Origin: an uncultured Pelagibacteraceae bacterium
GTDB lineage: Bacteria > Pseudomonadota > Alphaproteobacteria > Pelagibacterales > Pelagibacteraceae
Assembly (NCBI GenBank): GCA_902545035.1
Contig: CACCEJ010000001.1
Location: 54,334 to 118,333, forward strand
Reading direction: 5' to 3'
DNA: 64,000 bases
Shown: piece after piece, positions 46,682 through 54,170 of the stretch
How positions within the stretch are numbered: position 1 is the first letter of the stretch
How the letters are laid out: each line of letters starts with the position of its first letter
Position numbers and translations under genes: made by a program
Notes under the pieces: model-generated
Databases searched by the model: none
What the model was told of the DNA's origin: nothing
Seen by the model: the letters and a program-made list of their open reading frames with translations, nothing else

Positions 46682-47153
46682 AACTTAAAGTTCTAACTGA
46701 AATAATGACGATTAAAATTGATAAAATGGTATTAATTGCCGCTAGTGATACTCCTAAAATCTTAAAAGTTGCATCGTTACAATTAACTGGCATATTATTA
46801 TTAAGAGACTCCAACAGTTCTAATTTGTCTAATGTATCTAAAGAGTTATTAGTACAGTTTATAACCTCCATAAAAAAACTGTTTTCTATTCCATAATGAT
46901 ATCCAGAAATTAAAGAACTAATAGTAAATAGCATGATTATGATTATTAAAATTTTGTCATCTGAAGAATAATTAAATCCAATAAAACTAATAAAGACCGC
47001 GAATAAGTAAGGAAGTCTTTGATAAATACATAACTTACATGGTTTGTACCCTAGGAAAAACTCAATATATAAAGCTGAGATGATAGACAAAATTGAAATT
47101 GATAAAATAATCAGATAGAAATTTTTTCGAGTAGGAAATAAATTCATATTCAA
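46668..47153 (-). CDS. dsbB: Disulfide bond formation protein DsbB
   Basis: 161 aa with four membrane helices. It reoxidises DsbA, passing electrons to ubiquinone. The first redox pair is in YKPCKLCIYQRLPY and the second in the periplasmic loop (INCTNNS ... PVNCNDAT). It is coupled with a DedA-like gene upstream (four-base overlap) and coq7 downstream; linking DsbB with a quinone-synthesis gene is functionally sensible because DsbB uses ubiquinone. Confidence 0.91.
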   Translation of the reverse strand: MNMNLFPTRKNFYLIILSISILSIISALYIEFFLGYKPCKLCIYQRLPYLFAVFISFIGFNYSSDDKILIIIIMLFTISSLISGYHYGIENSFFMEVINCTNNSLDTLDKLELLESLNNNMPVNCNDATFKILGVSLAAINTILSILIVIISVRTLSYEKN

Positions 47154-47758
47154 CTAACAAAATTATCTAAAAATTTATAAATGAAATATGCAAAAATTAT
47201 TAAAATAAAAGATATTAAAATTGAAAATTTAAGAAACTTTTTCTCAATTATTTTTTTCATTGTTGGACCAAAATTAGCAATTAGAAATGCAACTATGAAA
47301 AATCTAGATCCTCTTGTTATAAGAGATATGATTATAAAATAAACTAAGTTGAAATGAATAAATCCACTTGTTATTGTTAAAAGCTTAAATGGAACTGGAG
47401 AAAATCCAGCAATTGCCAAAAGTGTTACCCAAGCCAAAACACCTCCATCAGTTGAAACTTTATCTTTTAAAAAAGAAACATTATCAACACCATATATTTC
47501 AAAAATCTTTAATCCAATTTCGTTAAAAAAAACATATCCAATGAAATATCCAAGGCATGCACCTAATACTGATCCAACAGTTGCAATCAAAGCAATTCTA
47601 ATCCATTCATCTTTTTTTGCTATGGTCATTGGGATTATTAATACATCTGGAGGGATAGGAAATATAAAACTTTCAATAAATGATATAAATCCCAAAAAAG
47701 ATTTTGAACTTTTGTGACCAGCTAATTTAATAGTTTTGTTATATAGCTCTTTAAACAT
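47150..47758 (-). CDS. DedA/YqaA-family membrane protein
   Basis: 202 aa polytopic membrane protein with a SNARE-associated/VTT-type core: FISFIESFIFPIPPDVLIIPM, the Gly-rich LGACLGYFIGYVFF and the Arg-containing FSPVPFKLLTITSGF/RGSRFF stretches match the YqaA branch. DedA relatives scramble or flip lipid carriers or phospholipids; which lipid this branch moves is not known. It is the first gene of the dedA-dsbB-coq7 run. Confidence 0.87.
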   Translation of the reverse strand: MFKELYNKTIKLAGHKSSKSFLGFISFIESFIFPIPPDVLIIPMTIAKKDEWIRIALIATVGSVLGACLGYFIGYVFFNEIGLKIFEIYGVDNVSFLKDKVSTDGGVLAWVTLLAIAGFSPVPFKLLTITSGFIHFNLVYFIIISLITRGSRFFIVAFLIANFGPTMKKIIEKKFLKFSILISFILIIFAYFIYKFLDNFVS

Positions 47759-47814
47759 ATTTTCTTTTAATACAATTAATGATTTAATACTATTAGTTAA
47801 AATTTACAAATTTT

Positions 47815-47901
47815 GGGCGAATGGCGGAACTGGTAGACGCGTTGGACTCAAAATCCAATAGTAGCAATACTGTGAGAGTTCGATTCTCTCTTTGCCCACC
47901 A
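47815..47901 (+). tRNA. tRNA-Leu (CAA anticodon)
   Basis: The 87-base cloverleaf has acceptor arm GGGCGAA pairing with TTTGCCC (one G-U), D-arm GGCGGAACTGGTAGACGC, anticodon stem TTGGA/TCCAA with loop CTCAAAA, so anticodon CAA reading UUG. A long variable arm typical of leucine tRNAs and T-arm GAGAGTTCGATTCTCTC follow, with CCA encoded. It ends only seven bases before the acyl-CoA synthetase start codon. Confidence 0.96.
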
Positions 47902-47908
47902 GAGAATT

Positions 47909-49606
47909 ATGAGTACAAAAGACTTTAATAATCTTGTTGAATTATTTTTTGTTAATTATCAAAAACAAAAAAAAGAAAATATTTTACTTAATTCTTTAAA
48001 AGATAAAGAAAATAATTTTACTTGGGAAAAAACTTTTCGTTCTATAAAAAAATTATCTTTGGAGATAAATAAATATGTTACAAAAGGAGATAGATGTTTA
48101 TTGATCTCAGAAAATAGACCAGAATGGTTTATATCAGACCTTTCTATTATGTTGTCAGAGGCAATTACTGTTCCTGCATATACAACTTACGCTGAAAGAG
48201 ATTATGAGTATATAATTGATGACTGTAAACCAAATTTGATTTTTGTGTCAAATCAAGATCAATTCAATAAAATAAAAAAATTAGTTGACGAACGAGATTT
48301 TATAAAAAAAATTTTTTCTTTTGAAGATCTTAATTTTCAAAAAGAAAATTATATCAATGTAAATTCTTTATTAACTAATTTAGATGGTGACATGGATATA
48401 CCCAAAACAGATATTAATAGAAAAGATCCTGCTTGTATTATTTATACTTCTGGAACCCAAGGCAATCCTAAAGGTGTAATTTTAAGTCATGGGGGTATAC
48501 TAAATAATTGCGATGGTGCATTAGATATTTTAAAACCATTGTTAAGTGATCAAACTAGATTTCTTACTTGGTTACCACTTTCACATTCTTACGAACATAC
48601 AGTGCAATTTGTTCAAATAAGTGTTGGAGCAAAAATTTTTTATGCAGAGAGTATAGAAAAACTTATAAAAAATATGAATGAATGCAAACCACAATTGATG
48701 ACTGCAGTTCCAAGATTTTACCAAAATTTGTATCAAAAGATTAATGCCAGTTTTAATAAGGCTACAGGTTTAAGAAAAAAATTAATTTTAAAAATGTTAG
48801 AATTAGGTAACAAAAAAATAAACAAGAGGCCCTTAACATTGATCGAAAAAATATTTGATAATTTATTAGATAAGATTGTAAGAAAAAAAATAAATGATCA
48901 ATTTGGTGGAGAACTTAAAACTTTTGTCTCAGGCGGTGGTGCGCTAGATAGAGAGGTAGGAATTTTTCTAAATTCTATTGGTTTGCCAACTTTACAAGGA
49001 TATGGATTAACTGAAACATCACCAGTTGTCAGTTGTAACCCAATACATGATATCAGAGTTGAAACTGTAGGTCCTCCATTTAAAGGTAATCAAGTAAAAA
49101 TAGCAGATGATGGTGAAATATTAGTTAAAGGAGAAAATGTAATGTTGGGATATTGGAATAATGAGGAGGAGACAAAAAAAGTTTTAAAAGATGGTTGGTT
49201 ACATACTGGAGATATTGGAATTTTTGATGGGGATTACTTAAAAATCACAGATAGAAAGAAAGATATATTAATAACACCAGGTGGAGATAATATTTCACCG
49301 GTAAAAATTGAAAATGAAATAAATAACTCTAATTTAATTGAACAAGCTATAGTTTATGGAGATAACAAACCTTATTTGGTTGCATTGATAGTTCCAAACG
49401 AAGAATATTCAAATTCAAATGAAGAGGAGTTTAAAAAAGAATTTGAAAAAATTAATTCTAAATTAGCTAAAATTGAAAATATAAAAAAATTTTTTATAAA
49501 AAAAGAAAAGTTTACAATTGAGAATGGAATGTTAACACCAACTTTAAAACTAAAAAGATTTAAAATAATTCAAAAATATAAAAATAATTTTGAAAAACTT
49601 TATTAA
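47909..49606 (+). CDS. Long-chain acyl-CoA synthetase (AMP-forming, FadD15/ACSL-like)
   Basis: 565 aa. It activates fatty acids to acyl-CoA via acyl-AMP. The ATP/AMP motif IIYTSGTQGNPKGVILSHG, LQGYGLTETSPVVSCN, GWLHTGDIGIFDGDYLKITDRKKDI and the C-terminal GGDNISPVKIENEI are the ANL-superfamily core motifs. It resembles the eukaryote-like long-chain type (HSYEHTVQFVQ). The final Lys region (TLKLKRFKI) is slightly short. It starts seven bases after tRNA-Leu, so it may be cotranscribed and released by tRNA processing. Confidence 0.9.
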   Translation: MSTKDFNNLVELFFVNYQKQKKENILLNSLKDKENNFTWEKTFRSIKKLSLEINKYVTKGDRCLLISENRPEWFISDLSIMLSEAITVPAYTTYAERDYEYIIDDCKPNLIFVSNQDQFNKIKKLVDERDFIKKIFSFEDLNFQKENYINVNSLLTNLDGDMDIPKTDINRKDPACIIYTSGTQGNPKGVILSHGGILNNCDGALDILKPLLSDQTRFLTWLPLSHSYEHTVQFVQISVGAKIFYAESIEKLIKNMNECKPQLMTAVPRFYQNLYQKINASFNKATGLRKKLILKMLELGNKKINKRPLTLIEKIFDNLLDKIVRKKINDQFGGELKTFVSGGGALDREVGIFLNSIGLPTLQGYGLTETSPVVSCNPIHDIRVETVGPPFKGNQVKIADDGEILVKGENVMLGYWNNEEETKKVLKDGWLHTGDIGIFDGDYLKITDRKKDILITPGGDNISPVKIENEINNSNLIEQAIVYGDNKPYLVALIVPNEEYSNSNEEEFKKEFEKINSKLAKIENIKKFFIKKEKFTIENGMLTPTLKLKRFKIIQKYKNNFEKLY

Positions 49607-49649
49607 ATTATTTATAAAAAAACTCTTTATTAATAGCGATTTACTTAAC

Positions 49650-49744
49650 TTTTTTTTAATTTAAAAAAAAATTAAAAAAAAAATTTTAATTTTAAAATTA
49701 AAAAAAATTATATGTTTGACATAAGTAAACAAAAAAAATAAAAA
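49650..49744 (+). promoter_or_regulatory. 64-base pure A/T tract plus promoter of the Lys-rich mini-gene
   Basis: Positions 49650-49713 contain only A and T, with nested inverted repeats (T-runs followed by A-runs). TTGACA at 49716-49721 is a perfect -35; 17 bases later TAAAAA (49739-49744) is a modest -10. A/T tracts directly upstream of a -35 act as UP elements, consistent with strong expression of the following gene. The first inverted repeat may also end the acyl-CoA synthetase transcript. Confidence 0.6.
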
Positions 49745-49753
49745 TTAGATATT

Positions 49754-49774
49754 AACGAATCATAAAGATTCGTT
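49754..49774 (+). promoter_or_regulatory. 5' leader hairpin of the Lys-rich mini-gene
   Basis: A perfect 8-bp stem (AACGAATC against GATTCGTT) with a 5-base loop lies about three bases after the predicted transcription start and 21 bases before the ATG. A 5'-terminal hairpin is a known way to protect short messages from 5'-dependent decay. GGGAG (49785-49789) follows as ribosome binding site. Confidence 0.6.
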
Positions 49775-49795
49775 TATAAAAAAAGGGAGCTAAAG

Positions 49796-49879
49796 ATGGC
49801 TAAAAGAAGAAAAAAAGCTGCTAAAAAGAAAACTAAGAAAAAAGCTAAGAAAAAAGCTAAGAAGAAAAAAAGAAGATAG
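49796..49879 (+). CDS. 27-aa Lys/Ala-rich, histone-H1-tail-like peptide
   Basis: The ORF from ATG (49796) to TAG (49877-49879) encodes a 27-residue peptide made almost only of Lys, Arg and Ala, with KKKA-type repeats (AKKKTKKKAKKKAKKKK), starting MAKRRKKAAK and ending KKRR. It has a consensus -35, a 5' hairpin, a GGGAG ribosome binding site 6 bases before the ATG and an excellent terminator, so it is an independent, probably highly expressed gene. Composition suggests electrostatic binding to DNA or RNA, as in histone H1 tails or AlgP-like proteins. A ribosome-associated role is an alternative. The family assignment is by composition only. Confidence 0.75.
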   Translation: MAKRRKKAAKKKTKKKAKKKAKKKKRR

Positions 49880-49905
49880 TTTAGTATTCTTTTTAACTGA
49901 TGATT

Positions 49906-49943
49906 ACGCTTCTCATGGCGTTTGCGTGGGAAGCGTTTTTTTT
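49906..49943 (+). terminator. Strong intrinsic terminator after the Lys-rich mini-gene
   Basis: A 12-bp GC-rich stem (ACGCTTCTCATG at 49906-49917 with 49925-49936, two G-U pairs) and a 7-base loop are followed by eight T residues to 49943. It is the most GC-rich hairpin seen in the window and overlaps the 3' end of convergent carD by two bases. Confidence 0.92.
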
Positions 49944-50805
49944 ATTCCACACTATCTTGATTTACAAGATTTTGCACCTCATGTTTTTCAGTAGCTTTTT
50001 CAGTTTGTTTTTCTAGATTTCTCTTTAAAGCTTTATCAAGTTTCTTTTGAGCATCTTCTAAGCTTGAACCCATTACAATTTGAAATTCTGTTAATAATCT
50101 TTCATAAGCTTTTTCAAATAATTGTCTTTCACTATAAGATTGATCAATCATTATATCGTCACCTTTATTTAGATCTCTAACTACTTCAGCTAAATCATAA
50201 ATCTTACCTGAGGAAATTTTTGCTTCATATTCTTGCGCTCTCCTACTCCACATCGATCTTTTAATTTTAGGTTTACTTTTTAATATACTTACGCATTTAT
50301 TAATTTGATTAATTGTTGCTAATGGTCTTAAGTGTGATTGTTTATTTACTGGTACCATTCCATTTGCTTTATCTTTTTCAAATTTTAAGATGTAAGTTTC
50401 TACATCTATTCCGCCTATATTAATTTTTTTTGTTTCAGTTATTTGACCAACGCCGTGTTTAGGATAAACAACATAATCTTTTATTTTAAATAATTTTTTT
50501 TCAGTTTCTTGTTTTTTTACCTTTTTAATTTCTGGTTTTTGTTCGTTATTTTTAGCTATTCTTAAAGGATCAACTTTTACTTCTACTTTATCTTTTTTCT
50601 TTTGATCTTGTATTTCTTTTTTCTTTTTTATTTCGGTTGGAGTTATTTTAATTTTTTCTGCCTTAGTTATCTTTTTTACTTTTTTATTATTTTTTATTTT
50701 TTTATTATTTTTTATTTTTTTATTATTTTTTATTTTTTTAACTTTTTTCTTAACAGCTTTTTTTGTTTTTTTTTTATTCAAGATTTTCTTTAAAATATTT
50801 TTCAT
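49942..50805 (-). CDS. carD: CarD/CdnL-family RNA-polymerase-binding regulator with Lys-rich N-terminal extension
   Basis: 287 aa. Residues ~105-265 are the CarD domain: an RNA-polymerase-interacting Tudor-like part ([19 protein letters not shown]...[18 protein letters not shown]) and a helical DNA-binding part ([47 protein letters not shown]). CarD stabilises open promoter complexes, notably at rRNA genes. The first ~100 residues are an unusual Lys-rich tail with a 6-residue unit repeated three times. Ordinary alphaproteobacterial CarD has ~165-170 residues. The ATG at 50805 lies inside fdxA (32-base overlap); no later ATG precedes the domain, so the tail appears real, though a non-ATG start cannot be excluded. 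Confidence 0.87.
   Translation of the reverse strand: MKNILKKILNKKKTKKAVKKKVKKIKNNKKIKNNKKIKNNKKVKKITKAEKIKITPTEIKKKKEIQDQKKKDKVEVKVDPLRIAKNNEQKPEIKKVKKQETEKKLFKIKDYVVYPKHGVGQITETKKINIGGIDVETYILKFEKDKANGMVPVNKQSHLRPLATINQINKCVSILKSKPKIKRSMWSRRAQEYEAKISSGKIYDLAEVVRDLNKGDDIMIDQSYSERQLFEKAYERLLTEFQIVMGSSLEDAQKKLDKALKRNLEKQTEKATEKHEVQNLVNQDSVE
50686..50739 (-). repeat. 18-bp tandem repeat (three units) coding KKIKNN
   Basis: Three consecutive near-identical 18-base units within carD encode KKIKNN at residues 23-40, followed by a partial KKVKK. The units read as T-rich on the plus strand. In-frame copy changes would lengthen or shorten the basic tail without breaking the gene. Confidence 0.85.
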
Positions 50806-51103
50806 ACTTATCTTTTACATCTTTAAATTGTTCATGATCCGCAGGTGGATCTTTTTTCTCATTAATGTTTGGCCACAATTCTGCATACTTTTTATTTACT
50901 TCAAGCCATTTGCCCTCATCATCATCATTGTCTGATATAATGGCGTCTACTGGACATTCTGGCTGGCAAACGCCACAATCTATACACTCATCAGGTTTAA
51001 TTACAAGCATATTTTTCCCCTCATAAAAGCAATCTACCGGACACACTTCTACACAATCCATCAATTTACATTTGATGCATTTATCATTTACTAAATATGT
51101 CAT
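50774..51103 (-). CDS. fdxA: Seven-iron ferredoxin FdxA
   Basis: 109 aa. The N-terminal cluster Cys lie in [21 protein letters not shown], and the second group in [16 protein letters not shown], consistent with one [3Fe-4S] and one [4Fe-4S] centre as in Azotobacter FdI-type ferredoxins. The C-terminal ~40 residues ([17 protein letters not shown]) are the typical extension. This small cytosolic electron carrier lies between the TerB-like gene (four-base overlap) and carD, the usual fdxA-carD pair of alphaproteobacteria. Confidence 0.95.
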   Translation of the reverse strand: MTYLVNDKCIKCKLMDCVEVCPVDCFYEGKNMLVIKPDECIDCGVCQPECPVDAIISDNDDDEGKWLEVNKKYAELWPNINEKKDPPADHEQFKDVKDKYEKYFKENLE

Positions 51104-51525
51104 ATTTTTTTTTGACTAACTTTCTCTTTAATATCACCTACAACTTTTGGATCTAGGTAGAGTAAACCAGAAATTCTTCTCATTAAATTTGTTTCATACA
51201 TGTCAGCATCTTCATCAGAATAAATAATATCCCATAAAGCCTCTATTATTATTTTTTTATCTTCCTCATCTATATTTTTAATCTCTCTAGTAAAATCGAG
51301 AATTTGATTAGAGTCTTTTTCTTTTTCTTCAGCATCTTGCATTATTTTGTCAATTTCCTCTGGTCCTGCTCCCATTTCTATAATTGCTTCTTTAATAATT
51401 TTATTTTCTTTTTCTGTATAATTTTGATCAATTTTAGCAGAATGAATAAGTAAACATGCAACTGCCATTATTGATGGATGATTATTTTCTTTTTCAGTTT
51501 CTTCTCTTTTAAAAATATTAAACAT
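51100..51525 (-). CDS. TerB-like protein
   Basis: 141 aa, acidic and helical. [31 protein letters not shown] and [17 protein letters not shown] metal-coordinating acid stretches (here [16 protein letters not shown]) match the TerB/COG4103 fold. TerB proteins are linked to tellurite resistance and membrane stress but the function of these housekeeping relatives is unclear. It shares one base with the helicase stop. In many alphaproteobacteria an S4 RNA-binding gene occupies this position. Confidence 0.82.
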   Translation of the reverse strand: MFNIFKREETEKENNHPSIMAVACLLIHSAKIDQNYTEKENKIIKEAIIEMGAGPEEIDKIMQDAEEKEKDSNQILDFTREIKNIDEEDKKIIIEALWDIIYSDEDADMYETNLMRRISGLLYLDPKVVGDIKEKVSQKKI

Positions 51526-54008
51526 TATTTTAAGTTAAGTTGAGAAAGAACATTAAATGGATTATCACTTTTGTTCTTATTTGTGTCTTTTTTAATTATT
51601 TTTCTTAATGGCATATATTTAAAGTGAAGATCATTGTTTTTTTCAAAAGTTTTGTAATTCATTTTTTTAATTAATTTCACAAAATTTTCTTTATTACAAC
51701 CTAACAAATTCAACATTTCAGGAATTAACTTAATCTCCTTAATTTTGTCCTCTGATTTAGTATTAAAAATCATCAGAAACAACCTTTCTAAGATATCAAT
51801 CCTTACATACAAATTTTCAAATTTTTCAAAACCGCACAAGAGCATTAGATTTTTGTTTAATATTTTTTTTTCTTCTAAAAAGTTTAATCCAAAAGTTGGT
51901 GGAGTAAAGTCAAAATTTTTCTCATTAAAGTTTTTCCATAAAAGAATTCTCAATGATACAGAACTTGGTTTAAATAACTTAAACAAAAAAATATGATATC
52001 TTCCAAATTTCACACCCATTTTTCTCATTTTTTTTCTTTCATCTTGATTAAGTTTTTTTAAATAATTTAAAACTTTATCTCTTTTAATTACTCCATTATT
52101 TTCGTAAAGATGATATGCCAAAGCTCTTAATTCTGAATTATTATCTTTAACATTTTTTAAATCTATTAGACTTTTTAACTCCGTTTCAATTTTGGTATTT
52201 ATCCATTGAAGTAGGTAAGAATTTAGTCTTAATTTTTCACTATTCTCAATCATTTCGTCTATAGTCAATTGAATTTGTGGATTTAGATAATCCGAACCTG
52301 GAACTAATTTAGCTATCTGGTTATTATTCCAATAAATTTTAAAATCATCTTTAAGTTCAATCAATCCAGTATCTATAATCTGTGTTATTCTCTTTATAAG
52401 TTCTGGAACAACATTTTGTCTTGCCGCCTTTTTTAATGATTTTACATCAGCATCCAATGTATCAACTTTTAAGTCCAATTCTAATCTTAGACCTCTTAAA
52501 CGACCAATATACTGTTCATTAATCATTACTTCTTCATCATTTACAATCTTTGTTTCAAACATTATGTCTTGTTTTAAACCTCTAGCTAAAACACTTGCTC
52601 TTTTATCAATAAATGTTTTGGTTAATTCCTCATGAAGCCTATCGGATAGTTTATCTTCAAGATTTTTAGTTCTTTCTATCCAGTAATCTTGATTTTCAAC
52701 CCAATTAGATTTGTTTGAAACATATGCCCAAGTTCTAACATTAGCAATTCTATTTGAAAGCGAGTCTACATTTCCATCTAGCTTATCTAATAAAGAAAGC
52801 TGCTCCTTCATATAGTGATTTGGAACTTTTTTATTTCCAGTTGTTAAAAAGTTAAAGATTTTACTAACTACTTCAAAATGATGACCATAAGTTTTCTTTA
52901 CAAAATCTGGTATTTGACAACATTCCCAAAGTATTTTTAAAATTTCAGTATTATCTTGAATTTCTATGTTTTGTGCATCTTTTAAAAAATACTTTAAAAC
53001 CTTTTCATCTTGGCATTCATTTATTCTCCTTAGCCAGTCTTTCTGAGGTTTATCCTCTAAAGATTTTAATAATGATACTTTATTGTTAAAATTTAATCTT
53101 GAGTTCCTCCAAAAGATTGTTTGGATATCTGGGAAGTTATGAGTTTCCAATGCCTCGATCTCCTCCGGTTGAATTTCTTTACATTCACCAGTTGTACCAA
53201 AAATTCCATCATTCAAATATCTTCCTGCTCTTCCTGCAATTTGTCCTATTTCAGAGATATTTAAATTTCTTAATTTTTTTCCATCAAATTTTTTTAAATT
53301 TGAAAAATAAACGTTATCAAGATCCATATTTATTCCCATTCCAATTGCATCGGTTGCAACTAAATAATCAACATCCCCAGACTGATATAAATTTACCTGA
53401 GCATTTCTTGTTTTAGGACTAAGTGAACCCATCACAATGGCTGCTCCACCTTTTTGACGTCTTATCAATTCTGCAATTGCATAAACTTCTTCGGTAGAAA
53501 AAGCAATTACAGCACTTTTTCTCTCAATTCTTGAAATTTTCTTACGACCACCAAATGATAATTTTGATAGTCTTTCTCTATTTTTAAATTCAATGTCATC
53601 ATCAAGTTTTTTAATAATATTTTTTATAGAATTTGATCCCATCAACATAGTGAGTTTTTTACCTCTCATATTTAATAATCTATCTGTAAAAATATGACCT
53701 CTCTCATGATCATTGCACATTTGTATTTCATCGATTCCTACAAACTCTAAACTTTTATCTAATGGCATAGACTCTACAGTGCACAGAAAATATTTTGCAT
53801 TTATTGGTATAATTTTTTCTTCACCTGTAATTAAAGCGACTTTTGATCGATCAACCTTTGTAATAATTTTGTCATAAACTTCTCTTGCCAACAGTCTTAA
53901 TGGAAAACCAATCATACCCGAGTCAAAAGAAAGCATCGTTTCAATCGCTAGGAAAGTTTTCCCAGTGTTTGTAGGTCCAAGAACTGCTGTGATCTTATTA
54001 TTTGTCAT
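51525..54008 (-). CDS. SUV3/MgpS-like superfamily 2 helicase
   Basis: 827 aa. Motif I is AVLGPTNTGKTFLAIETM, motif II is the SUV3-type DEIQMCNDHERGHIFTDRLL, and motif VI is IGQIAGRAGRYLNDGIFG. These place it near mitochondrial SUV3 RNA helicase and alphaproteobacterial MgpS. The long C-terminal half (~350-827) is specific to the bacterial group. The likely role is RNA unwinding or decay together with PNPase (encoded elsewhere in this window), by analogy to SUV3-PNPase; this is inference. It is the first gene of the helicase-terB-fdxA-carD run. Confidence 0.88.
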   Translation of the reverse strand: MTNNKITAVLGPTNTGKTFLAIETMLSFDSGMIGFPLRLLAREVYDKIITKVDRSKVALITGEEKIIPINAKYFLCTVESMPLDKSLEFVGIDEIQMCNDHERGHIFTDRLLNMRGKKLTMLMGSNSIKNIIKKLDDDIEFKNRERLSKLSFGGRKKISRIERKSAVIAFSTEEVYAIAELIRRQKGGAAIVMGSLSPKTRNAQVNLYQSGDVDYLVATDAIGMGINMDLDNVYFSNLKKFDGKKLRNLNISEIGQIAGRAGRYLNDGIFGTTGECKEIQPEEIEALETHNFPDIQTIFWRNSRLNFNNKVSLLKSLEDKPQKDWLRRINECQDEKVLKYFLKDAQNIEIQDNTEILKILWECCQIPDFVKKTYGHHFEVVSKIFNFLTTGNKKVPNHYMKEQLSLLDKLDGNVDSLSNRIANVRTWAYVSNKSNWVENQDYWIERTKNLEDKLSDRLHEELTKTFIDKRASVLARGLKQDIMFETKIVNDEEVMINEQYIGRLRGLRLELDLKVDTLDADVKSLKKAARQNVVPELIKRITQIIDTGLIELKDDFKIYWNNNQIAKLVPGSDYLNPQIQLTIDEMIENSEKLRLNSYLLQWINTKIETELKSLIDLKNVKDNNSELRALAYHLYENNGVIKRDKVLNYLKKLNQDERKKMRKMGVKFGRYHIFLFKLFKPSSVSLRILLWKNFNEKNFDFTPPTFGLNFLEEKKILNKNLMLLCGFEKFENLYVRIDILERLFLMIFNTKSEDKIKEIKLIPEMLNLLGCNKENFVKLIKKMNYKTFEKNNDLHFKYMPLRKIIKKDTNKNKSDNPFNVLSQLNLK

Positions 54009-54170
54009 TTCTAGCTTTGGTGTGATTTTTTAAACTAATACTATATATTGTTACCCCTAAAGAACAAAAATGGGTTAAAACTAGTCCGAATCATTGAGGA
54101 AAAAGTTCTCATTTTTATTATTTAATGTTTTAAGGTTATCATAATTTCAAAAAATTAAATATATTTTTTT

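Noticed and set aside
50686..50739. CRISPR-like or satellite repeat
   Set aside because: The units are contiguous 18-mers in frame within carD, with no spacers.
50602..50793. Phe/Tyr-rich plus-strand ORF opposite carD
   Set aside because: It is the mirror of the Lys/Asn-rich carD tail; low complexity keeps the antisense frame open.
54041..54112. 23-aa minus-strand ORF in the helicase leader
   Set aside because: No ribosome binding site, no recognisable composition; open frames this short are expected by chance.
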